Below, in pieces: positions 33,102 to 41,605 of a DNA stretch of 45,581 bases. The position numbers were made by a program, and so were the translations under genes. This stretch comes from an uncultured Gemmiger sp. (lineage in GTDB: Bacteria; Bacillota; Clostridia; Oscillospirales; Ruminococcaceae), in the NCBI GenBank assembly GCA_944388125.1, contig CALXHO010000013.1:1-45581 (forward strand), written 5' to 3'. The notes beneath the pieces are model-generated. The model did not search any database. It saw only the letters and a list, made by a program, of their open reading frames with translations, and was not told where the DNA came from. The stretch's first letter is position 1; the number at the start of each line of letters is the position of its first letter.

Positions 33102-33289
33102 ATCCGGTATCCACTCCTTTTCTCTGACAGGATTTGTATGGCATCTGTTTTCCTCAGGGGGCCGGGGGCCTTTCCGGCGCCGCAGGGCCGGCATCTCTCC
33201 GGGCGGAGTCATCCCTTCCGTCCGGAGCATGTTCTCCCCGTACACCTGAGTGATAGGTTCTGTCTGGACGGAAGTTCACCCGCCTGTTC

Positions 33290-33324
33290 AAAAAAGATCC
33301 GGGCGGCAGAAAAATCTGCCGCCC
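33290..33324 (-). terminator. Terminator-like hairpin upstream of the HEPN-like membrane gene
   Basis: GGGCGGCAGA pairs with TCTGCCGCCC around an AAAA loop. On the minus strand the stem is followed by GGATCTTTTTT. There is no gene on that strand before it, so it terminates antisense transcription or lies in the leader of the HEPN-like gene. The rest of the 366-base gap shows the plus-strand promoter below and no gene. Confidence 0.6.
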
Positions 33325-33389
33325 TGCAGCGACTTTGGGATGGTTCGCAGATTTTGGCAGAACATTTGTTTCCTTATGTCCCTCGCGCT

Positions 33390-33417
33390 TTGCAGCAGCC
33401 TCTCTTTTTGCTATAAT
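33390..33417 (+). promoter_or_regulatory. Promoter of the membrane glycosyltransferase gene
   Basis: TTGCAG (33390-33395), 16 bases, then TATAAT (33412-33417). Confidence 0.7.
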
Positions 33418-33467
33418 AATAAAATGTTCGGTCTGAAATTTCCCGCGCTCCGGAGGTCGTCGGCTGC

Positions 33468-35012
33468 ATGAAAAAGTTCCTTCTTCCCCCCAAGGCGGAG
33501 CGGTTCTGCGTCTGGATGCTGAGCCTGTTGTGCCTGCTGCTGTTTGCTGTTCTGTTCTTCAACAGTTTCTACTCCTCCTGGCTGAATCAGGAACTGGGAA
33601 ACGAGTACGTCTACTATCAAAGGGATTCCCTTTTGGGCAATCTGGTATTTCTCCTGGCCGCAGCGGCCGGCATGTCCCTGCTGGCGCGGCTGTTTGACAA
33701 GGCTTTCCCGCGCCTCAGCATGAACCGGCTGGCCCTGGTCATGTCGGTGCTTTCGGTCTGCATCAGCCTGTGGTGGGTGCAGGCATCGGCCACGGCGCCC
33801 CAGGCCGACCAGCAATTCATCACCGAGCAGGCCGCCCTGTTCAATGCCGGGGATTTCAGCGGCCTGGACAAGGGCGCCTATGTGGGCATCTATCAGCACC
33901 AGCTGGGCATCATCACCATTCTGCGGGTGCTGGACTGGATCGCACCGGTGTTCCACACCGAGAGCTGGCGCATCTTCCAGCTGCTTTCCGCCCTGTCCAC
34001 CGGGCTGCTGGTGTGTTCCGGCTTCCGCATGGTGTCGCGGATCACCCGGGGACGGCGCCAGGCGGAGCTTTTGTATCTGCTGCTGGCCTTTGTCTGCGCG
34101 CCCATGTACATTTACACAGCCTTTGTCTACGGGGAAGCCGCCTCCACCGCCTTTGTGATGCTGGCAGGCTGGATGTTCCTGGAATGCCTGCACACCCCCC
34201 GTCCCCGGACGATGGCGGGATTGTACCTGGCCATTGTGATGGCGCTGCTGCTGCGCACCAACACCGTCATTGTGATGATCGCCCTGGCCATCGTCGCGGT
34301 CATCAAGCTGCTGCAGCGGCTTGACCGCAGCCACGTGTGCACGGCGCTGGTGCTGGCAGCGGCCATGCTCACCCCCACGCTGCTGACCACCGCCCTCTAC
34401 CATGACAAGATCCCTGCCGACAGCAAGCCTCTGCCTGCCATGCTGTTTGTGGCCATGGGCACCAATGATGACGCCATCAACGCCGGGTGGTACAACGGCT
34501 ACAATACCCGGAAATATGAATACTACCAATTCGATCCCCAGGCTGCCACCGAGGTTGCCCAAAAGGATGTGGCCGCCTTTCTCCAGACCTGCCGGGAGGA
34601 CCCCGCCTACGCCGTGAATTTCTATAAGCGCAAGATCTTTTCCCAGTGGAACGCCCCCATGTACCAGTGCATTGTCATGAACAATCACATTGAGGGGACC
34701 CAGTCTGCGCTGGTCCAGAGCATCTACCAGGGAACGGGCAACCGCATCCTGACCGGCTATATGAATATCTATCAGCTGGTGATCTACGGCGGGGTGCTGG
34801 TGTTCCTGGCCGTCGCCCTGAAAAAGCGCCACCCGCTGGAAAGCTATCCGCTGCTGATCGCCGTGTTCGGGGGATTCCTGTTCTCGGTGCTGTGGGAGGC
34901 CAAGGCCCGCTATGTCTACCCCTATTTTCTCATGATGATCCCCTATGCCGCCATGGGCATAGGGACGGTGTCGGATGGCCTGTGGCGCCGCCTGGACAAA
35001 AAGACCGCCTGA
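33468..35012 (+). CDS. Polytopic membrane glycosyltransferase (GT39/ArnT-like)
   Basis: This 514-residue protein has about eleven hydrophobic helices, the first at residues 15-34 (WMLSLLCLLLFAVLFFNSFY). An extracytoplasmic loop with acidic and aromatic residues follows helix 3 (ADQQFITEQAALFNAGDFSG), where GT-C fold enzymes bind their lipid-linked donor. The C-terminal loop DDAINAGWYNGYNTRKYEYY is also on the outer side. This layout fits polyprenyl-phosphate sugar transferases that decorate wall polymers or proteins; donor and acceptor are unknown. GGAGGT lies ten bases before the ATG. It is a single-gene unit with its own promoter and terminator. Confidence 0.78.
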   Translation: MKKFLLPPKAERFCVWMLSLLCLLLFAVLFFNSFYSSWLNQELGNEYVYYQRDSLLGNLVFLLAAAAGMSLLARLFDKAFPRLSMNRLALVMSVLSVCISLWWVQASATAPQADQQFITEQAALFNAGDFSGLDKGAYVGIYQHQLGIITILRVLDWIAPVFHTESWRIFQLLSALSTGLLVCSGFRMVSRITRGRRQAELLYLLLAFVCAPMYIYTAFVYGEAASTAFVMLAGWMFLECLHTPRPRTMAGLYLAIVMALLLRTNTVIVMIALAIVAVIKLLQRLDRSHVCTALVLAAAMLTPTLLTTALYHDKIPADSKPLPAMLFVAMGTNDDAINAGWYNGYNTRKYEYYQFDPQAATEVAQKDVAAFLQTCREDPAYAVNFYKRKIFSQWNAPMYQCIVMNNHIEGTQSALVQSIYQGTGNRILTGYMNIYQLVIYGGVLVFLAVALKKRHPLESYPLLIAVFGGFLFSVLWEAKARYVYPYFLMMIPYAAMGIGTVSDGLWRRLDKKTA

Positions 35013-35040
35013 CACCCGGAAAGTTTATACCGCAAAAGGA

Positions 35041-35076
35041 AAAAGGTCGCTGTACTGCAGTACAGCGACCTTTTTT
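35041..35076. terminator. Bidirectional terminator made of a perfect palindrome
   Basis: A 26-base perfect palindrome (half-site GGTCGCTGTACTG) is flanked by AAAA and TTTTTT. It closes the glycosyltransferase gene and abuts the left copy of the tRNA-like repeat. Confidence 0.92.
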
Positions 35077-35277
35077 GGTGCGGCCGGAAAGATCCGGACC
35101 TCTGGCCTTTGGAGCGGGAGAACCGGGACAAACAGGCAAAGACCATGAACCGGCGCCGGAAGTTGTGTGGTGTGCACAAATTCCGGCGCTGATTGTGATG
35201 GACGGAAAAAAATGTCGGAGCGTTCAGAACGATAGATGGAACCGGCGGGGAAGAAGGGGGGCAGATGGTGGCCAGGC
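35076..35277 (+). repeat. Left copy of a 200-bp direct repeat beginning with a tRNA-3'-end-like sequence
   Basis: It starts TGGTGCGGCCGG, the reverse complement of a tRNA 3' end with CCA, followed by a degraded T-arm and anticodon arm (CTCTGGCCTTTGGAG). A hairpin segment then reads GGAAGTTGTG-N-TGCACAAATTCC. The same order of elements is found at 42743-42940 in the same orientation. This copy is more decayed in the T-arm (AGATCCGGACC). No protein gene is credible here. Confidence 0.75.
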
Positions 35278-35305
35278 CGTAACCAATCCGGCGGCCCTTT
35301 TGCCT

Positions 35306-35462
35306 GAAACCTTCCACGCCCCCGTGTGGACGGCCACTGGCGACGAGGAACTGCCCGGTGCGACCCTATTTCAATTCACGCCCCCGCGTGGGGGCGACCC
35401 TCGGCGTTGCCGGAGACCCGGGCGTCGCCGGAATTTCAATTCACGCCCCACGTGGGGGCAAC
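35306..35462 (-). CRISPR. Short type I-C CRISPR array: three repeats, two spacers
   Basis: Read on the minus strand from the cas side, repeat 1 (35462-35433, 30 nt) starts GTTGCCCCCACG, repeat 2 (35398-35368, 31 nt) starts GTCGCCCCCACG, and both end GGCGTGAATTGAAAT, the usual I-C form. Repeat 3 (35331-35306) is degenerate (GTCCACACGGGGGCGTGG) and marks the trailer end. The spacers are 34 nt (35399-35432) and 36 nt (35332-35367), the normal size for subtype I-C. The array has the same orientation as the cas operon. Repeat 1 has lost one base, and repeats 1 and 2 differ at two further positions, so the array is small and drifting. Confidence 0.9.
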
Positions 35463-35468
35463 GGAAAA

Positions 35469-35501
35469 TTTGCACAAAAGAATGGCTTTTTCTTGTGCAA
35501 A
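35469..35501 (-). promoter_or_regulatory. Inverted repeat in the CRISPR leader
   Basis: Nine-base arms TTTGCACAA and TTGTGCAAA, separated by 15 bases, lie six bases before the first repeat. The segment is AT-rich against its surroundings, as leaders usually are. A role in integration or in array transcription is inferred only from position. Confidence 0.55.
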
Positions 35502-35530
35502 ACAGCTGGGGGACGCGGCGGTATAACACG

Positions 35531-35656
35531 AAAAATGCCGGCTTTCAAAGTCTCCGGCTGGGCGGCATCCACAAGCACCGCGAACACCGGGTTCCGGACC
35601 CTTATGCCATAGCCTTCACACAGTTTGACGACCTTTCGCAGCCGCTTCCCCGTCAC
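35531..35656 (-). pseudogene. cas2: cas2 remnant
   Basis: A 42-codon segment reads TGKRLRKVVKLCEGYGIRV then RNPVFAVLVDAAQPETLKAG. It matches roughly residues 15-57 of type I-C Cas2, where the family has GxxRLRKVAKxCxxYGxRVQNSVFEC. Both the first strand with the active-site Asp and the C-terminal half are absent. It abuts the cas7 stop codon (its first codon overlaps the stop by two bases), so the deletion that removed cas4, cas1 and the start of cas2 ended here. It leads straight into the CRISPR leader. Confidence 0.82.
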
Positions 35657-36648
35657 GCAAGGCGGAACCAGTCCTCTCCGGCGGGCAGGGAGCCCCAGCT
35701 GACCTGTGCATAGGGGTCACCCAGAAAACCGAGTTCCACACCGGCGGGCAGGCGGCTGGCGTCGACGGTGGCATCGTAATCCCGGTACTGGCGGGGGAAC
35801 TGCACCCCGGGCTTTTTCTGCACATGGACCAGCTCAAACAGCTTGTGGGCCGGTGCACAGCCCAGCTTGGCCTGGCGGACGCGCTGCGCCGCGTCGGTAT
35901 CGGTGCCGACGTGCTTGAAGAGGATGAGCGGCGACACCACCGACATCTCCCCTTTGCTGGACGAGTGGTCATGCTCGTACATATTCAGGATCGCCTCAAA
36001 CAGCGCCTGAAGGTCGGCGTCGTCAAAGCCGGTCTCGGCAGCCAGGTTGGCGCTGATGAAGCCCCGCACTTCATACAGACCGAAGGGGATCAGCTGCTTG
36101 CGGCCCATGGTGCGCAGCTTGTCCTCCGAGGTTTCGGCCTCCTTTTTCAGATAATCTTCGACGGTGCCCTCTTTGATGGGGTCGGCCACCGCCACGCGGG
36201 TGATGGCAATGTCCATGGGCAGCACCGGGTCCAGGCTTTTGCCGAAGGTGATCTGGACCGGGCCGCGGACCTGCCCGGCGTTGGGGCCGGTGGACATGAC
36301 GGCGCCGAAGGTGCGCACATCGTAAAAGAGTTCACACGCCTTTTTGCGCCCGGCGTAGACCGCCTCCTTCTGCTTGGCACAGTCCTCCACACCGGCGGCG
36401 CGCTTGGCCTGGGCGATGTGCCGGTTCAGGTTGGTGGATTGCTGGACAATGATGTTCATACCGGGCTGGCCGACGTAGGCGGTCTGGATATAGTTGCGGA
36501 TCCGGCGCTTGGTGGCTACATCGGTGATAAAACCCTGCATGGTCTGCGGGTCAATGCGGGGAGTGTTGCCCATGTCGGGGTCTCCGTTGGGGTTTGCATT
36601 GGTGCAGGAAACGTAGTACACAAATTCATAACGGTTTTGGATGGCCAT
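35653..36648 (-). CDS. cas7c: Cas7 (Csd2-type), type I-C Cascade backbone
   Basis: The protein has 331 residues. The opening NRYEFVYYVSCTNANPNGDPD and the following MGNTPRIDPQTMQGFITDVA segment are the Csd2 signature. CAPAHKLFELVHVQKKPGVQ is the conserved C-terminal block. Cas7 subunits coat the crRNA as a helical filament. GAGGAGG precedes the ATG at 36648; the apparent upstream extension is in the overlapping frame of cas8 and is rejected. It is somewhat longer than the roughly 290 residues common in the family, through its C-terminal 25 residues. It is the last intact gene of the operon. Confidence 0.93.
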   Translation of the reverse strand: MAIQNRYEFVYYVSCTNANPNGDPDMGNTPRIDPQTMQGFITDVATKRRIRNYIQTAYVGQPGMNIIVQQSTNLNRHIAQAKRAAGVEDCAKQKEAVYAGRKKACELFYDVRTFGAVMSTGPNAGQVRGPVQITFGKSLDPVLPMDIAITRVAVADPIKEGTVEDYLKKEAETSEDKLRTMGRKQLIPFGLYEVRGFISANLAAETGFDDADLQALFEAILNMYEHDHSSSKGEMSVVSPLILFKHVGTDTDAAQRVRQAKLGCAPAHKLFELVHVQKKPGVQFPRQYRDYDATVDASRLPAGVELGFLGDPYAQVSWGSLPAGEDWFRLA

Positions 36649-36661
36649 GATACATTCCTCC

Positions 36662-38479
36662 TCATGCATTCGCCTTGGCAGCCGCGGCGGCTTTCCGTGC
36701 CCGGCGATCCTGTTCCAGTTTGGCGCACATCTGGTAATAGCCCAGCGCGAAATAGGCTTGCTGTTCGGGGCGCAGCACCGTGGGGATGCTGTCCCCGATG
36801 GCGCAGGCGACCTCATCGCGCAGGTTGGCAAAATAGATCTTGAGTCCTTCCAGCTTGGCAAGGTGGTAGTTGGACATCCGCGCCAGCTGCCCCAGTACCA
36901 GGGCGGGCGTCTGGCTGGCGGATGCGTAATAGCGGTCGATCAGGCTGGCGTTTACCTCCGGCATGGCGGTGTTCTGGATCGCACCGTATACGGCGACCAG
37001 TGCGCCGCAGTGATAGGCCGGTTCGGGGTGGTTGGCGTTGTATTCCACAGCAAGCTCCTCCTTCTGATACAGGGTGCGCTCCCGGCGGCAGAGCCAGGCC
37101 TTGAGCCACTGGCAGGCCCAGGGGTCCGGCACCTTGCGTGTCTGTTCCTCCTCCGGGGCACTGAACATCTGGGAACGGATATAGGCAAGTGCCCGGCTGA
37201 TGACTGCGTCGGGCGGCGGACGGTCGTTCAAAATTACCTGGATGATGGCGGGGACAAGGCCGGCCAGCTCCTTGCCCAACCGCTCAAACACCTTCTGGTC
37301 CGCGTTCTGACGGGTGATCAGGCGGATCAGCCGGGCGGAAAGTTTGGCAGGCTTCATCAGGCCGGTGCCCGCGCTGTTGGTCAGGGCCAGGTCGCTCTCC
37401 CATTGCCGCAGGTTTTCGGTCAGGCGGTGGTAGTTCCCCTGTTGGTAGTCGCGGATCATGACGCGGCCGCTGACCCCGGAAAGGAGCAGAATGTAATATT
37501 GGTTGGGCAGCTCATGGACAGGACGGCCGGTTTTCACGCTGCCGATCAGCGCATCCGCCTGGCGCCGCGCCTCGTGGGGATTCACGGCGGGGACCTCCTC
37601 CCCGTCACTCCCGCCGTCCTCCTCCAGGGGGATGGCCCCGAAGATGCGGCTCAGGGAATCCTCCCCGGCTTCCATGGGCTTGTCATACCAGTGCACAAAC
37701 TTCATGCCGGCCAGGATGGGGGCGTCTGCCAGCAGGTCATCCAGCGCGGCCTTGACGCCGGCAAAGGCTTCCTCCGATACCGGGGCGTTGGCGGCCTGTT
37801 TCAGGCCGTAGGAGCAGAAAGCATCCTTATCAAAGCAGATCAGCGCATCGCCCCGGGCATGCCCGCCGACGACAGACAGGCCGGAAACGGGCGGGACGGT
37901 TTTCATCGGCACGGTGAGCCGCCCGGTGATCAGGCAGGGAACTTTCCGCTCGTTGTCCGGGTCGGGGGCAAACTGCCGCCGGAACTGTTCCCACCAGCGC
38001 ACAACGCCAGGCAGTTCCAGGATGCTCTGCCCGTCGATCATAAAGCTGACCACATCACCGGCGCGCACCTTCATCCGGTCCAGCTCGGCAAGGACGGCGG
38101 CCGCGGTCCCGGGGTCCTGCATGGCGTGCAGGCAGAAGGTCAGGCGAGGTTCTGCCTGGGCAGCGTCGGCCATCGTCCGGCTGAAATAGGAGGTCTTGGC
38201 GGCGTTGGCCTCCCGCTCGGATTTCTTGGTACTGCCGGCCGGTTGGGTATCGTGGGGAAACAGGATGCTGCGCCGGACTGCCAGCACATTGCACTTGTCG
38301 CCGCTGTTGGCCATGCTGCCGATATCCGGGCAGGGGACCTTTTCCTCACTGCCCGGAAAAATACCGAAAAAGGCGCCGTCCCCGGCAAGCGAGACATAGG
38401 CGCGGATGCTTTTTCTGACGTAGCCGGGGGGCAGGACCAGCTGCTCCCGGACGGCGTAGTCGTAGAGCGCTTTCAGCAT
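36662..38479 (-). CDS. cas8c: Cas8c (Csd1), type I-C Cascade large subunit
   Basis: The protein has 605 residues. The start MLKALYDYAVREQLVLPPGY is characteristic of Csd1. MANSGDKCNVLAVRRSILFP and KTSYFSRTM fit the N-terminal domain. YYILLLSGVSGRVMIRDYQQ and the TLYQKEELAVEYNANHPEPA-AYHCGALVAVY segment lie in the C-terminal part conserved in the family. Cas8c recognises the PAM and recruits Cas3; in I-C an internal start can also give a small subunit (Cas11). The ATG overlaps the cas5 stop as ATGCTGA. There is no frameshift or stop, so it looks intact. Confidence 0.92.
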   Translation of the reverse strand: MLKALYDYAVREQLVLPPGYVRKSIRAYVSLAGDGAFFGIFPGSEEKVPCPDIGSMANSGDKCNVLAVRRSILFPHDTQPAGSTKKSEREANAAKTSYFSRTMADAAQAEPRLTFCLHAMQDPGTAAAVLAELDRMKVRAGDVVSFMIDGQSILELPGVVRWWEQFRRQFAPDPDNERKVPCLITGRLTVPMKTVPPVSGLSVVGGHARGDALICFDKDAFCSYGLKQAANAPVSEEAFAGVKAALDDLLADAPILAGMKFVHWYDKPMEAGEDSLSRIFGAIPLEEDGGSDGEEVPAVNPHEARRQADALIGSVKTGRPVHELPNQYYILLLSGVSGRVMIRDYQQGNYHRLTENLRQWESDLALTNSAGTGLMKPAKLSARLIRLITRQNADQKVFERLGKELAGLVPAIIQVILNDRPPPDAVISRALAYIRSQMFSAPEEEQTRKVPDPWACQWLKAWLCRRERTLYQKEELAVEYNANHPEPAYHCGALVAVYGAIQNTAMPEVNASLIDRYYASASQTPALVLGQLARMSNYHLAKLEGLKIYFANLRDEVACAIGDSIPTVLRPEQQAYFALGYYQMCAKLEQDRRARKAAAAAKANA

Positions 38480-39123
38480 GGGGCCTCTCCTTTCAGTACC
38501 TCCGGGCTGTCGTAGGGCGGCACCCGGATGACTCCCTGCTCCATGACGCAGTGGTACAGCGAAAGGCGGGGCTGCGCCTTTTTGCGCACGGCGGCATCGT
38601 GCAGGTCGAACACATCGTAGACCATCAGCCCCAGGTCCATGTCCACCGGGATGGGGCGGGGGCCGTTCACGCGGTCCCCCTCCTGAAAATAGGCCACGAA
38701 TTCTTTCAGCCCCAGGCTGGGCTGCACAAAGGTTTTTCCCTCCCGGATGCGGCGCAGCGCCTGGGCGTACAGCTGTGCCGCGGTCCCGGCAAAATCCGGC
38801 CGCGGGCAGATGCTGGCCGCAAAGCGGTAGCGGACATCCCGCAGGGCGACGGTCTGGCGCTGGGTGCGGTCCTCGTCGGTATAGATGGGCTTGTCCCGCA
38901 CCTTGGACTTGACTTCGTTGCGCTTGAAACTGATGTACCGGATGGGATTGAGCACCTCGATGCGGTTGACCTGCCAGTAAAACTCCTTCGGCTTGCTGTA
39001 AATGCTGGACAGGATGCCCCGCACGGCGGAGGGGGTGGGCACCGGGTAGGTCAGACGTTCCACCTTTCCCGTCGGCTGCGAGTAGCAGGCAAAATCCCCC
39101 CACACTTCCACGACAACTTCCAA
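38473..39123 (-). CDS. cas5c: Cas5c (Cas5d) crRNA-processing endonuclease
   Basis: The protein has 216 residues, a normal length. It has the RAMP-type fold of the Cas5 family: VEVWGDFACYSQPTGKVERL, then YPVPTPSAVRGILSSIYSKP, then the WQVNRIEVLNPIRYISFKRN strand. In subtype I-C this subunit replaces Cas6, cutting the pre-crRNA in the repeat and staying on the 5' handle. The start codon is TTG at 39123 and is backed by an exceptionally complete Shine-Dalgarno sequence seven bases upstream. The gene overlaps cas8c by seven bases and lies 82 bases after cas3. Confidence 0.92.
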   Translation of the reverse strand: MEVVVEVWGDFACYSQPTGKVERLTYPVPTPSAVRGILSSIYSKPKEFYWQVNRIEVLNPIRYISFKRNEVKSKVRDKPIYTDEDRTQRQTVALRDVRYRFAASICPRPDFAGTAAQLYAQALRRIREGKTFVQPSLGLKEFVAYFQEGDRVNGPRPIPVDMDLGLMVYDVFDLHDAAVRKKAQPRLSLYHCVMEQGVIRVPPYDSPEVLKGEAPC

Positions 39124-39125
39124 AG

Positions 39126-39136
39126 GATCACCTCCT
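39126..39136 (-). promoter_or_regulatory. Full-length Shine-Dalgarno of cas5c
   Basis: On the minus strand AGGAGGTGATC is complementary to the whole 3' end of 16S rRNA. It is followed by CT and the TTG start codon of cas5c, and so fixes that start. Confidence 0.88.
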
Positions 39137-39205
39137 GTGTCCTGCGCCGGAAGATACCGGCATAAAAATCATGCGCTTTATATTTCAGTTTCACGTCAAG
39201 CGGCT

Positions 39206-41419
39206 TCAGAACAGGAAAAGGCCGTCGTCCGCCTTTACATCCTCCGGACGGAAACCGATGTCCCCGCGGTAGCAGCCCTCGTGGCCGGCGGCCAGCAGGT
39301 ACACATCGCTTTCACCCGGAAAATCGCCCGGCCGTCTGTGCGGGTACACCGGCTCGCAATGCAGGCGAACCAGCTCCTCGTCGTAGCACGACACCGTGAT
39401 GGGGGCGGCGTCGCGGAGCAGGCCTGCCGTCAGTCCCTCGGCCCGGGCGCGCCTGGCGATGGCACGGAACAGCTGAGCCTTCCTTTCATAGGGGACGATC
39501 ACCTGGACGCCATGGTTCCGGATCAGCTTGTACGCTTGCTCAACCCCCGCATAATCCTCGCTGCGGATCGCAACGGTCAGGGCGGGCTTTTCCTGCGTCG
39601 CGCTGAACAGGCGGCGGTAATAGGCGGCAATGCTCTCCGGGTCGTGGATGTCCAGATTGCCGGAAGCCCACAGCAGCTTGACGATCTCCGCACCCCGCTG
39701 GTAGCTTTCGCCGGGGTAGAGGCGGCCGCTGTCCTCGGGGAGGAACACGGTGACCTGTCCGCCGCCGGGGACATTCCCGTTGCGGTTGCACCGTCCGGCG
39801 GCCTGGATGATTGCCTCCAGCGGGGCCAGCGCCCGGTATACGGCCTGAAAATCCAAGTCCACGCCGGCCTCCATGCACTGGGTTGCCACCAGCCGGCAAG
39901 GTTTGTGCGCCTGCAGCCTGGCCTGTATGGTCTCGATCACCGCGCTGCGGTGGGCCGGGCACAGATCGGCGGTCAGGTAAAACAGCGAATCCTGCGCATC
40001 AGGCGGGCAGGATCGGCACAACACCTCATACAGCTGCCGGGCGTGGCGGCGCAGGTTGACGATGGCGCACACGCTGCCCTGGCGTGCCATCTCTTCGGCA
40101 ATCCGGGAAAGTGGCGTGGGAACGTTGAGCCGCCAGTCCACCTGCGTGCGCCGCAGCGCTGCGTAGTATCGCCCGGTGTCGGGCAAAATCTCCCGGGGGT
40201 TCCAGCCGGTCAGACCTGGCAGGGCGGCAAAGTCCGGCTGTGTGGCGGTGGAAAACACCATCGTGCATCCGTAGCTCCGGCACAGCGCCGCCGCGGCTTT
40301 CATGGTGGGGGCGGCCAGGTCGGCGGGCAGGCTTTGGGCTTCGTCAAACAGGATCACACTGTCGGCAATGTTGTGCAGCTTGCGGCAATCCCCCGGATGG
40401 CAGCAGAACAGGCTCTCAAAGAACCGCACCGAAGTCGTGATGATAAAGGGCGCGTCCCAGCGGGCGGCCAGCTCGCGATCTTCCTCGCTCAGGCGGCTCT
40501 GGCTGTGATCGGCCAGAATGTGGGGAACCAGCGGGGAATACACGCGCTGGCTCTGCTCGGTCAGGGTGAGGAAGGGCAGAACCAGAATAATCCGGCGTTT
40601 GCCGTATCTGGCGCAGTGCCGCAGGGCAAAGTGCAGCAGCGCCAGGGTCTTGCCCACACCGGTGGGCGCTGTCAGGGTAAACAACCCGGGGGCGGCATCC
40701 CCGGCATCGCCGCACAGCCGAAACACCTGATCCCGCAGGTGGTTCAACGCCCCGTCAGCCCGGGAACTGCTGCGCAGCTTCTCCATGTGGCGGTACAGAC
40801 GCTGGAGCAGGGGCCCGGGGGTGAGGAGATCGGGCGGAGGCAGCGCCTGCCCGGACGAGACGGCGTAATCCGCATCCACCAGGCAGGAAAAGAGCAGCCG
40901 GGTACGCAGCATGGTCTCCTCCTGCAATCCGGCGGGGAATTTTTCCAATGCCCTGAATTGAAAATCGGGGAAATCCTGCAAAAAGGCCTGCCACGCCGCC
41001 GCATACTCCGTCTGGCCGAAGAGGGCGGCCTGTTTCCCGGTGGAACAAAGGCGGCTCCCCCGGCCATGGAACAGCTCGCTCAGCTCCGGGCGGATGGCGT
41101 CATAGGACCGCAGAAGACTGTGGTGCGCCATCGTGACCGTCGCGACGATTCGGTAAGACGGGCTGCGGGGACAGACGGCGGCGCACAGAAAAACCGCCGC
41201 GCAGACCGCATGGTCAATGCCCGAGGCCGTCCCGTCCAGGACCTTCTGAAAGGCCCGGCTGTATTTGCCGAAATCGTGCAACAGGCCGCAGATCCAGGCA
41301 CAAACCGGCATACCGATCTCTCCGCCGAACCGCTGCGCCAGTTCCGCTACGGCGGTCAGGTGTTCCCGGTTGGTAGGCTGTATCCCGTTTTCGTCTCTGG
41401 ATTTGGCAAAATAGGTCAT
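39206..41419 (-). CDS. cas3: Cas3 HD nuclease-helicase, type I-C
   Basis: The protein has 737 residues. The N-terminal HD nuclease shows REHL (His20) and GLLHDFGKYS (His48-Asp49), with further His ligands in MAHHSLL. The superfamily 2 helicase follows, with LTAPTGVGKT (Walker A, about 250), ILFDEAQSLP (Walker B, about 357), VFSTATQPDF and AAGRCNRNG (motif VI with its Arg finger). Cas3 is recruited to the R-loop and degrades the target strand. All motifs are intact. AAGGAGGG precedes the ATG. It is the first gene of the cas operon; only a weak TATAGT box near 41460 is seen as promoter. Confidence 0.95.
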   Translation of the reverse strand: MTYFAKSRDENGIQPTNREHLTAVAELAQRFGGEIGMPVCAWICGLLHDFGKYSRAFQKVLDGTASGIDHAVCAAVFLCAAVCPRSPSYRIVATVTMAHHSLLRSYDAIRPELSELFHGRGSRLCSTGKQAALFGQTEYAAAWQAFLQDFPDFQFRALEKFPAGLQEETMLRTRLLFSCLVDADYAVSSGQALPPPDLLTPGPLLQRLYRHMEKLRSSSRADGALNHLRDQVFRLCGDAGDAAPGLFTLTAPTGVGKTLALLHFALRHCARYGKRRIILVLPFLTLTEQSQRVYSPLVPHILADHSQSRLSEEDRELAARWDAPFIITTSVRFFESLFCCHPGDCRKLHNIADSVILFDEAQSLPADLAAPTMKAAAALCRSYGCTMVFSTATQPDFAALPGLTGWNPREILPDTGRYYAALRRTQVDWRLNVPTPLSRIAEEMARQGSVCAIVNLRRHARQLYEVLCRSCPPDAQDSLFYLTADLCPAHRSAVIETIQARLQAHKPCRLVATQCMEAGVDLDFQAVYRALAPLEAIIQAAGRCNRNGNVPGGGQVTVFLPEDSGRLYPGESYQRGAEIVKLLWASGNLDIHDPESIAAYYRRLFSATQEKPALTVAIRSEDYAGVEQAYKLIRNHGVQVIVPYERKAQLFRAIARRARAEGLTAGLLRDAAPITVSCYDEELVRLHCEPVYPHRRPGDFPGESDVYLLAAGHEGCYRGDIGFRPEDVKADDGLFLF

Positions 41420-41605
41420 CTTGTGCAGCCCTCCTTTCGGGAAACGATTGGGTTTGTTTCCACTGTACTATAAAATGGGTACGTTAAAGAGGACGCCAGG
41501 CACACGGCCGTGTAACTTCGTGCGAATTGCCCAAAGATGCAAAACGATATTATGTAAATCGACAAAAAGCCTGGGCACAAAAAAGTTGAGCGCCCTGCGC
41601 CCACC

